Shown: positions 1-10,837 of the stretch, piece after piece
How the letters are laid out: each line of letters opens with the position of its first letter
How positions within the stretch are numbered: the stretch's first letter is position 1
Origin: Ephemerocybe angulata
Lineage: Eukaryota; Basidiomycota; Agaricomycetes; Agaricales; Psathyrellaceae
Direction: 5' to 3'
Length of the DNA: 64,000 bases
Assembly: GCA_013368325.1 (NCBI GenBank)
Contig: JAACJK010000015.1
Location: 62,001 to 126,000 of the forward strand
Translations under genes and position numbers: made by a program
Notes under the pieces: model-generated
What the model was told of the DNA's origin: nothing
Databases searched by the model: none
Seen by the model: only the letters and a program-made list of their open reading frames with translations

Positions 1-473
1 CGGCAGAAGATACAAGAAACCCATGATCTCCCCGTCACCCCTACTGGGTCTCCCTCTCAGCACGCTCTATCCTCAGACCGAACCACCACGCTCCTCGGAA
101 GCTGGATATCCCTTACTGTTGTCGATGGGTTCACTGCATCTACGATGATCATAGGAAATCAATCGTGACGGGAGCAACTGTGGTTCACCGTACGTGCTGT
201 CGTGCTGTCTGGCTTTCTTCGATCGGGCTTTGTGATTGTGCTGTGCAGTCATCTGTTCAGGTGAGTCATCGTTCCTCTCCTCCTATCCGTCGTCGTCTCA
301 ACCTCCTCCGCCCGCCGTCTCCTCATCCATACCTCCAACTGTTCCCCACATGGACACTCGCGGTTTTGATGTTTCGACGCAGGGCAGCCAGAAACGCCAT
401 AGTAAGTCCCCAATTCTGTCTCAATACGCCCCGTGTACTTATGTCCGCACTCTCTATCATTCCCAAAATCTAG
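1..473 (+). other. upstream exons of unrecognised gene, uncertain
   Basis: Probably 5' exons of the gene that ends at 1388. A GTAAGT donor at 402 pairs with a TAG acceptor ending at 473, and a GTGAGT donor near 260 could pair with a CAG ending near 383. The encoded peptide has no recognisable domain, so the exon structure is a guess from splice signals alone. Confidence 0.25.
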
Positions 474-1388
474 TACCCGGCCCAGGAAGAATGCGAATGC
501 AGGGACATCCGCGGCGCCTGTGCTACGGGCGAAGGTTGTCGATCTCGAGGATGGATGGATATGGAAGTTGGGCACGATTGGGAATCTCTCAGAGGTAGAG
601 ATCTCAGCCACCGTTATAGCTTCGCTAATACCCTACCAGGCGACCGGGTGCATTGGTTTCGGGCAGAAGCCGAGATGGAAAGGTGGCGAGAGCAATGGGA
701 GGTCAAACTCATTGAGTTCCTGTGTTGCATTCCCAGCTTTACGAAGATGTCTGACGTATGGAAGTCTTTGAGCGACAGGAGCTCGGACACGTCCTACGCC
801 ATCTACGCTAACAAGAAGTCGGCCATGTATACGCAGATGGCCGGCAATGTTAAAGTCTCTTTCCTCTCCCTTCAGAGCGACGAGCTAACCACATACATCG
901 AAGGCGAAGACCTGGTCGAGTACACCACTCGCCATCACGAGCACTGCGTGCATGGGCACATATTTCCACCGAAAATATGATAGAAATATCATGGAAATAC
1001 TCAATATATTTCCACCCTATTTCCGAATGAAGTAATCTGGAGAAATTATAACATTATTTTTACCATATTTCTTCCTCAGAATAGTAAGGAAATACTGAAT
1101 ATGATTTGTTGTTTTTCAGTGCTCAAATTGGGAAGTGGGCTGCGTATATTCATCGATATTTCTGTCCCAAAATAGGTGAGAAATATGAAATTCATATTTG
1201 CAGGCTACTTCTTATGGGAATAATGTAGAAATACTTCGGGTATTTGCACAGTATTTCAACGCTATTTTCTCCTAAAATAGCGGGCCACCCACGCAGTGGA
1301 GCTCGAGATGGGGCCTATGCATCCAAGCTACGTGTACGACTTTTGGCTATCGGTTTTTGATGAATCATTTACGCTGTTCAATCCGTAG
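474..1388 (+). pseudogene. C-terminal part of a KDZ-transposon-associated-type protein, split by a MITE
   Basis: The exon from 474 reads a Cys-rich stretch (CECRDIRGACATGEGC), then an intron at 595-639 (GT..AG, 45 bp, phase 1), then a helical segment with RAEAEMERWREQWEVK and a Tyr/Lys-rich YANKKSAMYTQ. In my experience this pattern belongs to agaricomycete proteins linked to Kyakuja-Dileera-Zisupton (KDZ) transposons, but the family call is from memory of the pattern. A 357 bp MITE interrupts the frame at 942. Without it, and with one GAG target copy kept, the frame runs from 941 to 1302 with no shift and stops at TAG 1386-1388, adding 28 codons. The present reading frame instead runs into the MITE and stops at 980. 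The N-terminus lies in uncertain exons or outside the window. Confidence 0.45.
942..1298. mobile_element. CACTA-type MITE, copy 1 (357 bp)
   Basis: Ends are inverted (CACTGCGTG at left, CACGCAGTG at right) and it is flanked by a 3 bp target duplication GAG (939-941 and 1299-1301). A CACT(A/G) terminus with a 3 bp TSD is the signature of the CACTA/EnSpm (CMC) superfamily. It has no coding capacity. The interior is A/T-rich with many copies of a GGAAATAYT-like motif in both directions, as expected for subterminal transposase-binding repeats. A second copy of exactly the same length lies at 59627-59983. Confidence 0.85.
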
Positions 1389-2993
1389 TGTTCGACTCCT
1401 CACTGGGCTCAGACCGTTGGCAGATGCTGTAAAGTACGTCTCCATAGACGAATTTCCCGGTGATTAACTGACCACCTTACCATAGGGATGTTTAAATGCA
1501 ATGCTTGTGATAGCTTCGATTAATTGTAGATTCTTATCATTTAAATGTATCTGGTGTTTAATCGACCATTTCCGAGACTCGAACCCGCGAACCTGTTTTT
1601 GGCGTGAGGTCAGTCATTTAATCAGGGCTGAATCGGCGATGTGTGCCTGCGTTCAGTGAGAGGGCGCTTAATCATGACTTTAACCTTTAATTAAATGCTC
1701 GGCATTTAACTATTCCTGGACACTTGAAAAGTGGGAAGGTTTAGTCTACTCTCAGACATTTTTTTGTTGGGACTGTCGACGTTGTCTATATATGGTAATG
1801 ACCTTCCTATTTGGTACGCATGACAAATGTGTTTTACCTACACATATCTCTTGCGTCTGCACTACGCGTTCGTTCATTCTGTGCAGTCAACATTGTCTAT
1901 ATATGGCAAGGAGAACACCTCGCTGGAAGCTTGTGTGCGGCTTTGACGGACCAACGACGGACACCATCTCGGCGTGCAGCAGGGGCGGAGAAGGGCTTAG
2001 TGTGCAGCTGTTACTGAACGCCTGCCCGAATTTGTGTTGCGGCAATTGGCATTAGTTCCTCTGATGATGCCAGAGTGGGAGGGCTTGGGCTGGTTGAGTC
2101 CGTGCTGGGTGGGTAGGTCTATGCTGTTTCTTATCATGGGGTTTAAGTAGTTTGGGATGGCAGGGGTGTATCCCCCTTCGGAAGGATGTAGGTAGGCACC
2201 ATAGGTAAGTACCATCTCCACCTACACATGGGAGGTACTCTAGTAAGGTTACGTTTAGGACCGGTCATTATGTAAATTAGCCTTCGAATGGCATATACTC
2301 TGATGACTCGAACTTGAAGGGTGTGTCAAGGGTGTGTACCTTTGGCGCGAAGGTATAGATCTAGACGCACGACCAAAGAACCTTGGGGTGCGGGTTTAAA
2401 TCTCAAACGATGATCGCGATGCGTTGTTCGTTGCTCTTTCATGTTATTATGTCTAACTCAGGTCTAACTCTACTCCCACTTCTATCAGTCAGCATGCCGG
2501 AATTCCGAGTCTATGAAGGCCACGACCTTTTCGACAGTAATGTGCAAGTAACATGGTACCCAGTCAAGTTCAAGAAAGTTGCCTCTGATATAGGTTGCCT
2601 TTCTGGCAATCGGTATGTGCAAGGGCTTCCCGCGTATTGTCGAGACTGATCACGTACTGTGGTCTCCAGGTTTAGCCAACGGTCATCCGCGCTTCGACTT
2701 GGCTTCGACCTCATCCACAAGCCCGGGCTCCGCAATAGATGGCTCGCCAGAGGCGCAGAATTGTGCGCAGATTGCTCCAGCTTGCATTCTGTGCAAGGTG
2801 CAGCCTTGCAGGGACGTCGGGAATCAAATTTCAATGTAGCCACATGTCCGAAATGGGACCAGACGAACCGATGATATCTGGATGACTAGACTTGCCTTTG
2901 AGGACAGGACTGGGCGAACTGTCAGCCCTATGCTATCTTGGCATTTGGGTCATCGAGTAACTCGAGTTGTGGCACGCGTCAGAATAGAACCGG
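1389..2993. other. intergenic stretch, no gene seen
   Basis: Only short overlapping frames in all directions. The part around 1490-1720 is A/T-rich with repeated TTTAAT/CATTTAA words. A short phrase (TTGTCTATATATGG) occurs twice, near 1780 and 1892. I see no tRNA, no recognisable protein motif and no repeat with clear ends. Confidence 0.5.
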
Positions 2994-2998
2994 CACAT

Positions 2999-3401
2999 TG
3001 TTGAAGTACAATGCACATGTCTCCATGGCTCGCCCATTGTTCTCTTCATCTTCACATAGGCGCTGCCTCTTTCAAACTTTTCTATTGTTCTAATGCTTCT
3101 TTGTTCTATATATATCCACGATCACATTGTTCATTCATTCCATCGTTTCACATATATCACACAGCATTGTTCTCACTTCTATTGTTCCATATTCGTACGT
3201 ACTTTATTGTTCTCCCGATATGGATCGTCTATTGTTCCACACAGTATATAGTCTACACTGCAAGTGGGTAGTTCCCTTATCGAACTATCTCCCACTTGCA
3301 GGTGCGTCATGCTGTATTTCTCTTTATCTAACTTAACTAATATATCGAACTATCTCCCACTTGCAGTGGCTTCAACGACTTATAAACTTAGCAGTTTATC
3401 A
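2999..3401 (+). repeat. Copia 5' LTR
   Basis: 403 bp, TGTTGAAG...TTTATCA, matching 18358-18760 along its whole length by eye. The U3-like part carries seven ATTGTTC words plus one TTTGTTC between 3036 and 3237. The downstream part carries a 17 bp hairpin arm (3258-3274) whose 3' arm is duplicated (see findings). Short frames inside the LTR are not genes. Confidence 0.97.
3036..3237 (+). promoter_or_regulatory. array of ATTGTTC motifs in Copia LTR
   Basis: ATTGTTC starts at 3036, 3084, 3126, 3166, 3181, 3206 and 3231, and TTTGTTC starts at 3100 inside TTCTTTGTTC. ATTGTT/TTTGTT is the core bound by HMG-box (Sox/MATA/Ste11) proteins, and TTCTTTGTTY is the fission-yeast Ste11 box. The same array is present in the 3' LTR. 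The spacing and density suggest a promoter element; the factor is inferred. Confidence 0.5.
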
Positions 3402-3420
3402 AGTTATGAGCCCTGGGCTC
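3402..3420 (+). promoter_or_regulatory. primer binding site of half-tRNA type
   Basis: Directly after the 5' LTR the sequence reads AGTTATGAGCCCTG. This is complementary to the anticodon arm of the eukaryotic initiator tRNA-Met (GGGCTCATAAC), not to a tRNA 3' end. Drosophila copia is the classic example of an internally cleaved initiator tRNA-Met half used as primer; the same is inferred here. Confidence 0.75.
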
Positions 3421-3700
3421 CTCTGATACACGACACCACACGTTATCAGACACCGCGTTCTATACGCTATCACTGCCCACTCGTCACTCTTCACTCGGTC
3501 ACACCTCGCTCCATCACAGCTTCGTGTCGTTCATCGACGCCTTGCTCCAGCTCCACATCACACGCCCAGCCGCGTGTTTGATCTCGCTTCCGCTATCTCG
3601 GAGTTATACTCCTCTTAGCATTCCCTCACTACTGTGGTGATTTTCGCCCAGAAGTTCCCCTTCTTCCCTCTCCCTCACACATCGTCGATCGATCTCCACC

Positions 3701-5158
3701 ATGTCCTCATCCGAAACCTCCCCCTCGCTCGTTTCCCTCAACGTCTACACCGTCCAGGAATGGAAGCGCATCTGTGTCAACAAGGCACTCGAGTACGATG
3801 CCTACGACATCCTCATGGGCACCGAGAAAGAGCCTTCACCTGGCTCTGACTCTCGTCTCGTCACAAGCTTCCGAGGGCGCCGCTCCAAGCTTGTTGGCTA
3901 CATCCGCTCAACGCTCGATGCCTCCCAGACTGAGACCGTCCTCATGGGAATCAGCATCCTCGATCTTCCGGGCACCTGGAAACGACTCCTTGAGCAGTAC
4001 GAGCCCAAGGACTCCAGCTCTCGAATCACCATCCTCCAAGAGCTCATCTCCCTTCGCATGAGGTCTTCTGGCTTTGAGAACGAGTCCTATCAAGACTTCG
4101 GCTCCCAAGCTGTTGCACTTGGTGCATGTCTCACGTCCCTACTCCCAGTCGGTGTTACCCTCAAAGATGCGGAGTCCGCTCCCCTCAGCTACAAGGAGGG
4201 AGACAGGACTGTCAAGGTCAACGTCCTCAAGAAGGAAGCAGAGTTGGTCGAAGGCTACACCGCTGCCTACCTCGCTCGCGACATCTCCCTCGCCATGATC
4301 GTCATCGGTCTTGGAAAGGAAGACGAACTCCTTCGCCATACCCTCAACCACATCTCTGCCACCAGTGTCGACGCTGATCCCTCCGTCATTCTCGACCACC
4401 TTCGCAAGGCTGACTCCCTCACTCGGAACACCTCCCTCGCTGATGGTACCTCTTCCACGGCTCTTCAGGCTGCATCCAAGCCCAAGAAGACCTACAAGTG
4501 CAAGTACCACCGCAGCAACTCGCACACCAACGAGGAGTGTCGTTTCCAGAACGGAAAGGCCCAGGTCGCTGAAGTCGCTTCCCAGTCTCCTGCCACACCG
4601 CAGGAGAAGGCCCTCATGGCACAGGTCGCCCACATCGCAAGTCCTCTCACCCGTCAGATCCCCTCTACACCCACTGACTTATCATGGAACACAGACTCAG
4701 GAGCTTCCTCACATATGACGCCCCATCGCGAGTGGATCCGTAACATGGTCAGGGTGAAGGTCCCCATCAAGCTCGCTAATCACGAGATTGTATGGGCGAT
4801 CGGGATGGGTACTGTGTACTTTACACCGAGGATCAATGGGAGGACTGGGCAGACTGTCGTGTTCGAGAATGTACTATATGTCCCTGATTTGCAATCCAAC
4901 CTCTTCTCTCTTCTATATGTCGTTCGTCACTGCGGAGTCCGGATCGTAATCGAAGACTCCACACTAGAGTTCTTCAAGAAGGGTCAGCTAATCCTAACGG
5001 CTACCATTCGCGGAACCACTGGTACTCTCGACGGAACCACGCTGATAAACACACAATCAGCAGCGTTCTTCACGACGAAGGTAGACAAGGAGCTGCTCCA
5101 CCAGCGACTTGGCCACATAGGCAAGGATCGTCTAGACACACCAAGGACGGTACTATGA
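3701..5158 (+). CDS. Copia Gag-protease polyprotein
   Basis: 485 codons starting at an ATG preceded by a pyrimidine-rich fungal-type leader. Residues about 10-260 fit the Copia Gag (UBN2-like) domain. A Cys/His cluster (CKYHRSNSHTNEEC, about residue 267) stands where the zinc knuckle is expected. The aspartic protease motif NTDSGASSHMT is at about residue 330. The C-terminus reads LLHQRLGHIGKDRLD, the start of the GAG-pre-integrase domain, then runs out of frame and stops. The next ORF starts inside ATGATG with a 4-base overlap. About 15-20 residues usual in this domain are missing at the junction, so I read this as a small frameshifting deletion rather than a designed overlap. Confidence 0.9.
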   Translation: MSSSETSPSLVSLNVYTVQEWKRICVNKALEYDAYDILMGTEKEPSPGSDSRLVTSFRGRRSKLVGYIRSTLDASQTETVLMGISILDLPGTWKRLLEQYEPKDSSSRITILQELISLRMRSSGFENESYQDFGSQAVALGACLTSLLPVGVTLKDAESAPLSYKEGDRTVKVNVLKKEAELVEGYTAAYLARDISLAMIVIGLGKEDELLRHTLNHISATSVDADPSVILDHLRKADSLTRNTSLADGTSSTALQAASKPKKTYKCKYHRSNSHTNEECRFQNGKAQVAEVASQSPATPQEKALMAQVAHIASPLTRQIPSTPTDLSWNTDSGASSHMTPHREWIRNMVRVKVPIKLANHEIVWAIGMGTVYFTPRINGRTGQTVVFENVLYVPDLQSNLFSLLYVVRHCGVRIVIEDSTLEFFKKGQLILTATIRGTTGTLDGTTLINTQSAAFFTTKVDKELLHQRLGHIGKDRLDTPRTVL

Positions 5159-7084
5159 TGAAGGACTTCTGCAATGACTGCATCGCAGGGAAGCAACACC
5201 GAGACCCCTTCCCTTCTCTCTCTCAGCATCGCGCCAACAGACTCCTCGATCGAATCCACTCCGACGTTCACGGACCACTACCACGAACACTATCTGGTTT
5301 CGAGTACTGGGTCACCTTCATCGACGACTATTCCCGCTTCAAACGAGTATACGTTCTAAAGCGCAAGTCAGAGGTGTTCCAGAAGTTCCAGGAGTTTGTC
5401 GCTGAGTGCGAACGAGTACACGGGTTAAAGGTCAAGGAGCTTCGAGATGATAAAGGGGGTGAATATATTGGGAACGACTTCGCAAAATGGTGCACAGATC
5501 GCGGCATCACACGCCAACACACAGTCAAGGCGACACCCCAGCAGAACGGTGTGGCTGAACGCCTCAACCGCACTCTCGCTGAAGGTGTCATTGCCATGCT
5601 TAACCAAGCAAAGCTCCCTGCATCCTTCTGGGCACAGGCTGTGTTGTATCTCACCGACATTTTGAACGCCACACCCTCATCAGCACTCTCCAAAACCACA
5701 TCCTACGAGGTCTGGCACAAGCAGAAACCTGACTTGTCCATCTATCGAGTCTTCGGCTGCCGAGCTTTTGTTAACATCGCTCGGAAGGATCGCAAGAACC
5801 TCCAATCTCACACGGAGCCTTGCATCTTCATTGGCTTTGAAACAGGCTACAAAGGATGGAGGTGCTACAATCCTATCACGAAGAAGGCACACATCTCACG
5901 CGACATCATCTTCGATGAGAACACGTTCCCCGGTCTCTCGACCACTACGCCGGCACCGGCACACACACCCATTGGCCTTGGGGATATCTGGCCTGACCTC
6001 GAGGATGAGGACGACGACACACCGCCTCCTGCACCTCCTGCACCTCCTGCACCTCCTGCACCTCCTGCACCTCCTGCACCTCCTGCACCTCCACGAGCAC
6101 CTCCATCAGACGAGGACTCATCTGACGAGGACGACGAGGACGATGAGGACGATGAGGATGATGAGGACGATGAGGACGATGATGACGAGGACAACAGCGG
6201 TGCCCAACAGGCACCACCACATACACCTTCCCAAACCATGGACCTGAAAGCTCTCGGAAAGCAAACAGCGTCTCGACCACAGTTCCACCCGACTTCACCT
6301 ACCTTGCCTACACCTAAAGCTGAGCCACAAAAGTCTACCCCTCCTACATCGCCTGAACGTCCTATCCCTGCTCCCACGTTTCCTCCTCCTCCTCCTTCTG
6401 CACCTGCTCCTGTCCCTCGGAAACCTATTACCCAGCCAATGGTGGCACAAGGCTCGCGCCCTGTCCGCCAGAAAGCAGTCCCTGATTACTTCAAGCTAAC
6501 TGGGGGTACGAGGCGAACGACCAAACCAGTTGCACGACGTCAAGGGGGTGAACCGCCAGCGGATCAAGGGGGTGACAAGGATGATGAAAATCCGTTTAAT
6601 CCGCCACCTCTCACAGCGCAGGACTTCGAAGACGAAGACAATGGGGACAACGACAACGTCGACCTTGAAAGAGCTCTATTAGCCACTCCTATCATGCAAG
6701 CCCTCATGGACGTCTATGACATAGGAGAATACATCCCCGCTGATGAAGCTGTGGAAATGGTTCTCATGATGGCCACTGACAAGATGGAACATGCTTTCGG
6801 AGCTGCTACACGGCCAGAAGATTCCCCACGCAGCTGGAAAGAACCCATGTCTCGACCAGACCATGAGTTCTGGGCTGCTGCATGTCAAACGGAGATGGAC
6901 GCGCTCATCGCCAACGGCACTTGGGAAATCGTCAAGCTACCAGACGATAGGAAGGCAATTGGCTCTCGATGGGTATTCCTTATCAAGCGCAAGTCCGATG
7001 GCACCATCGACCGCTACAAGGCATGCCTCGTCGCTAAAGGCTACTCCCAACAACCTGGTGTCGACTATGACCAAATCTTCTCTC
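5155..7084 (+). pseudogene. Copia integrase and 5' half of reverse transcriptase, cut by Gypsy
   Basis: Begins in the zinc-binding part of integrase (CNDCIAGKQHRDPF). The integrase core follows with its acidic residues in HSDVHGPL, RDDKGGEY and QQNGVAERLNRTL, then a Pro/Asp/Glu-rich linker, then the reverse transcriptase start (GTWEIVKLPDDRKAIGSRWV, YKACLVAKGYSQQPGVDYDQ). The frame is broken in the codon after IFS by the Gypsy 5' LTR. The missing half resumes in the same frame at 17011. The target duplication CTCTC is at 7080-7084. Confidence 0.93.
6022..6190 (+). repeat. in-frame Pro-Ala-Pro and Glu-Asp codon repeats in Copia linker
   Basis: A run of nine-base CCTGCACCT units encodes repeated PAP, followed by GAC/GAG/GAT units encoding a long acidic run. 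It lies between integrase and reverse transcriptase, where Copia polyproteins have a flexible linker. Repeat slippage should make its length vary between copies. Confidence 0.85.
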
Positions 7085-7723
7085 TGTATCGTGATACGGT
7101 TTATTTCTTCTTTCTTTTTCTTTCTTTTTCTCTCTTTTTCTCATTTCCCTTCTTACGCGATCCAACTCGCGTTATCCTCTTATTTCTATTATCTACCCTT
7201 CTCGCCTTCAACACGACGACGTCCGAGCACGAGCGCCCAACAGACGCTCGGCGCGTTTGATGCGCTACGGCTACCATCGCGCGTGATCCCGATTGGGCAC
7301 TACCCCAATGCGGACGAGTATTGATGGATACCACGCGGTACCCATCTTCTCGAGTTCGGACTACTGCGCCCTCAACGGCGCTGGAACAATGTAGAATACG
7401 CCGGAATGTCCTCGCGAACCTTCGCATTTTCCTCTATATTCTTTTAAACTACAGAACATTCTTTCTTAGGCGTATAAATACTTGCATTAGTTACTCAATA
7501 TGATTATCTTTGAAAACTCCCTACTTGTGTGCTTCGAGAATTCTCTCAGCCTTTGAACGCTTGAGCCCTAGCTCGCGTTTATGCAGTTTTCCGACTTAGA
7601 GAACCCTGAATTCTCTCAGTCTACGAGCTAACTTAGCTCGTCATCGACATCCGGATATCTTGGGGCATCCCGCTCAGTTGGTATATTCATAGGAATACAC
7701 CAACGAATCGCAGTAACGATTCA
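7085..7723 (+). repeat. Gypsy-1 5' LTR with TATA promoter
   Basis: Starts TGTATCG and ends CGATTCA. A pure pyrimidine tract lies near 7107-7150. A good TATA box (TATAAATA, 7473-7480) predicts transcription start near 7505-7510, giving a long U3 and a U5 of about 200 bp. A 13 bp arm at the LTR end (7698-7710) pairs with the bases just past the LTR. Confidence 0.95.
7473..7480 (+). promoter_or_regulatory. TATA box of Gypsy-1 LTR
   Basis: GCGTATAAATACTTGC inside the LTR, repeated at 16755-16762 in the 3' LTR. Position and sequence fit a polymerase II core promoter, with the start site expected 25-35 bases downstream. Confidence 0.6.
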
Positions 7724-7816
7724 TTGGTGGACACATTGGGAACCCCAATTACGATATCCACTCTCCATCCTTTTGAATAAAAGTCATTAGGATACCTTAT
7801 CTAACATAAGAAGACT

Positions 7817-10800
7817 ATGCCGCGAAGATCGAGACGCTTCCAAACAGATATATCGCCCGAAGGATCGATCGCCGCGCCCGCACCTCCGTACTCCGCCAAC
7901 ACTGGCACAATTCCCCCTCCACCATATTCCGGGGAACACAATCGAAACTCTCCTCCATCGAGACACGGTTCAGCATCTCTTAGAGACTCGCCTGTAGAAG
8001 ATGTTGTAATACATCAATCCGACAATTCAAGTGTGCGAGCGCCGAGCAGTTCACTCGCTATGCCAGGACAAATGCCCGTTACTTTACCTCGACCTGAGGA
8101 AAACACTAGGCTTCCTCCACGATCGCCGTTCTCTCGCGATCCCAGCCCAGTCCGCAATCCCATACCAAGCAGAAGCTCTCAAGGACCAGTACGACAGCCT
8201 GTCCCTGGACGAGCCTACCCATTCTTCGCTCCCATGACTCCTTTACCTCCAAGCAATATTACGTTTGGGGAGTTCGCTGCTCGTATGGGCGCGAACAACA
8301 ATCGTCCTCAGTCTCCCATAAGTTCCAATGGACAGTATCGGCCTTCTCCTGGTCCAAACCCTTTCCGTACAGGCAATACTGCGTTTGCTGCAAGATCTCG
8401 AGACGAGCCGAATGACAATCAGCGAAACGTAGGAATCAAGCAGGAGCCGATCAGCTTCTCAAACCCAATGCCGCAGCCACGACTCGTCCAGATTCCTCAG
8501 AACGAACCAGTACGACCAGTACGCACCTATCGTCCCCCTACGCCGATTCAAGCCAAGGAGACGAGGTTTCGGGAAGGACTGGAATACATAGCTGATCAGG
8601 ATCGTCGCGAAGGACCGTCTGGAACGAAGAACAACGAAGAAAGGAACTCTAATTACACTGACGAAGAACCATCTGCGTTAGGACCAGTTCAGGCCGTCGG
8701 ACTACCTGTTATCGACGGAACATTCGTCAGGGAAGAGCAGATAGATGAGGTACTACTAGAGATACCTACCTGCTTAAGCACGACTACCTTCGCGCGTGGA
8801 GGACCCGACGGATTCGCCAATACGGCCGGAAGATACTACGTCGTGCTCAAAAGAGCAGAAGAACACTTAGGACGAAGCCTACCTTCTAGCGCGCACCTAT
8901 CCTGCGCGGAAGCACGCGAATTCTTCCAAGGCGAATTCAAGGCGCTTGATGAGCTACTCACTCACGTATGGAGATACACCAGCACGACGGGTACGAAAGG
9001 ATACCGACTAGATATTGGACGATGGCGCGAGCTTTCCTCAAGAATGACGGAAGTAAGGGAACATACTCGTGAAGCGCTAATACAATCCGGTGAAGGAATG
9101 ATAGACGTGCCGAAGTGGGGAAAAACCGGACGAGTAATCGACTTCTGGAACGTGAACGATTTCGAGATACTATCGGTCGGGTTCAGAGCAGAAGCAGAGT
9201 TATTCTTCAGCAGCGTAACACGCGCAGTCCTTACCCAGTCCAGATATAGTGCAAAGAAAACCCTGGACCCTCCTGAAGAACCTGAGCCACCGAGGAACTC
9301 GCATACCGCCCCTGTGAACAAGGGAAAGCAGGTCGAGGGGAGGTCCCCTTACCCCATGTTCACCCAACCCGAAAAACCAGTCGACTCCTCACCGTCTACA
9401 GTATACGGCCCATATCCTCCGCTCCCGCATGAAGATCCTTACCCGAACGACATCGCAAACAGGACTAGCGACCCGAGGTCTAGAAACGAGTACACTTCGA
9501 CTAGAGACCCTCGCCCCGCAGGGGTCCAATCGGCGTCAACTGGGCCACTTCGTATTAACAATCCGTACTTAACCCCTGCTACAACTCGCATAGGACTCAC
9601 CGAAGCAGCGCATTTCCGACCTTTGGGGAGTATAACGAAGAGCATTTTTGGATCCGCCAAGGAAGAATCATCATCCTCGCGATACCAACAAATGCTGCAG
9701 CCCTTGTACCCCAAGGACACTCGTGCGCCATCCAAGCCCCCGCAGACCTTCCAAGGATTGTCATCTTGGGCAGATCCTGGTCCTCCACCTGACGAACCAC
9801 CGAGTAGTTCATCTAGCGACTCAGAAGATGGTGGAAGGGGTCCTGACAAGAGAAATCGAAGACGGGGAAGGAAGTCAGGAAGGGGAAAGAGGGAGAAGGA
9901 CACTACCGCAAGCGCGGATCGTGACGAGCCCAAATTCGACCATCGACTTAAGGTCGACATGATACCTACGTGGAACGGGGATCCCGACACGCTCGGCCGA
10001 TGGATTACCAAAGTCAACAGCTTAGCCCTACAGTCGACTCGAGTATACAAGCAGCTGGGAATGCTAGTGCCCACTCGACTTACCGGTAGTGCAGAAAGGT
10101 GGTACTATAGTTTACATCCATCCGTTCGAGTAAAACTGGAAGTAAATTGGGAGACCCTCCGGGACGCTATAACACAGTTCTACATGAATCGTGCGTTCAT
10201 GGAGAAGCAGAAAGCGCGCGCAAACCGAGCTACATACCGAGACTCTAACAACTCTAAAGAGTCACCCAGCGAGTACTACATACGGAAGACAGAACTCTTA
10301 CAACTCGTATATGACTACAACGACAGAGAGATCATACACGAAGTTATGAACGGGGCGCCTACGTACTGGGTACCCATCCTGACTCCCCACATGTACTTCA
10401 CCCTTGAAGACTTCCAAGCCGCGATCAAGTATCACGAAGAATCACTCCTCATGCACGACTCATCTCGCTCAGGTTTCAATACCTATGGCTCGCAGCCCAG
10501 ACCCTTCTCTCGTAACCCGTTCAACAATAACTATAGAGGACAACAAGCGCGCGCTAATCTAGTAGGCGCCACCGACGTCATGCCGCCGCCGCAATTCCCC
10601 AAGGATGACACTAACGTTTCCAAACGGGGAACCCCAGAAAGTAAGGGCGGTCGTCCTTGTAGGCACTGTGGAAGTGGTAAGCACTGGGACTACGAGTGTA
10701 AATACTCTCGAAGGGGACAGAAACGAGCTCGCGTGAACTTCGTCGAATCTAACGAAGACGAAATCGAGGCTCAACGCGAATACGACGACCTTTTCTATTC

Positions 10801-10837
10801 CTTGGAAAGTGAAGATGAAAATGAGGCGGATTTTTAG
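7817..10837 (+). CDS. Gypsy-1 Gag, unusually long
   Basis: 1006 codons from the first ATG after the LTR (leader about 90 bases). The first 250 residues are Pro/Ser/Arg-rich and probably disordered. A second structured region follows at about 300-480. The retrotransposon Gag domain is at about 700-880 ([36 protein letters not shown]). One CCHC zinc knuckle, [14 protein letters not shown], is near residue 953. The ORF ends in acidic residues and stops at TAG 10835-10837, directly after the slippery sequence GGATTTT. Gypsy Gags are usually 300-500 residues, so the N-terminal half is extra. Confidence 0.93.
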   Translation: MPRRSRRFQTDISPEGSIAAPAPPYSANTGTIPPPPYSGEHNRNSPPSRHGSASLRDSPVEDVVIHQSDNSSVRAPSSSLAMPGQMPVTLPRPEENTRLPPRSPFSRDPSPVRNPIPSRSSQGPVRQPVPGRAYPFFAPMTPLPPSNITFGEFAARMGANNNRPQSPISSNGQYRPSPGPNPFRTGNTAFAARSRDEPNDNQRNVGIKQEPISFSNPMPQPRLVQIPQNEPVRPVRTYRPPTPIQAKETRFREGLEYIADQDRREGPSGTKNNEERNSNYTDEEPSALGPVQAVGLPVIDGTFVREEQIDEVLLEIPTCLSTTTFARGGPDGFANTAGRYYVVLKRAEEHLGRSLPSSAHLSCAEAREFFQGEFKALDELLTHVWRYTSTTGTKGYRLDIGRWRELSSRMTEVREHTREALIQSGEGMIDVPKWGKTGRVIDFWNVNDFEILSVGFRAEAELFFSSVTRAVLTQSRYSAKKTLDPPEEPEPPRNSHTAPVNKGKQVEGRSPYPMFTQPEKPVDSSPSTVYGPYPPLPHEDPYPNDIANRTSDPRSRNEYTSTRDPRPAGVQSASTGPLRINNPYLTPATTRIGLTEAAHFRPLGSITKSIFGSAKEESSSSRYQQMLQPLYPKDTRAPSKPPQTFQGLSSWADPGPPPDEPPSSSSSDSEDGGRGPDKRNRRRGRKSGRGKREKDTTASADRDEPKFDHRLKVDMIPTWNGDPDTLGRWITKVNSLALQSTRVYKQLGMLVPTRLTGSAERWYYSLHPSVRVKLEVNWETLRDAITQFYMNRAFMEKQKARANRATYRDSNNSKESPSEYYIRKTELLQLVYDYNDREIIHEVMNGAPTYWVPILTPHMYFTLEDFQAAIKYHEESLLMHDSSRSGFNTYGSQPRPFSRNPFNNNYRGQQARANLVGATDVMPPPQFPKDDTNVSKRGTPESKGGRPCRHCGSGKHWDYECKYSRRGQKRARVNFVESNEDEIEAQREYDDLFYSLESEDENEADF

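Noticed and set aside
1560..1640. tRNA-like phrase on the minus strand (GGGTTCGAGTCTCGG)
   Set aside because: It resembles a T-arm/B-box, but no D-arm, anticodon arm or acceptor stem can be formed around it. At most a tRNA-derived SINE relic.
3011..3581. ORFs of 70-105 codons inside the Copia 5' LTR and leader
   Set aside because: They lie in LTR sequence repeated at the 3' end, have no protein features and cross the primer binding site.
5155..5158. ATGA overlap as programmed termination-reinitiation in Copia
   Set aside because: Possible in form, but the GAG-pre-integrase domain is shortened exactly there, which fits a deletion better than a designed signal.
5865..6377. Minus-strand ORF with Ser and Gly-Ala runs
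   Set aside because: It is the antisense of the Asp/Glu and Pro-Ala repeats in the Copia linker.
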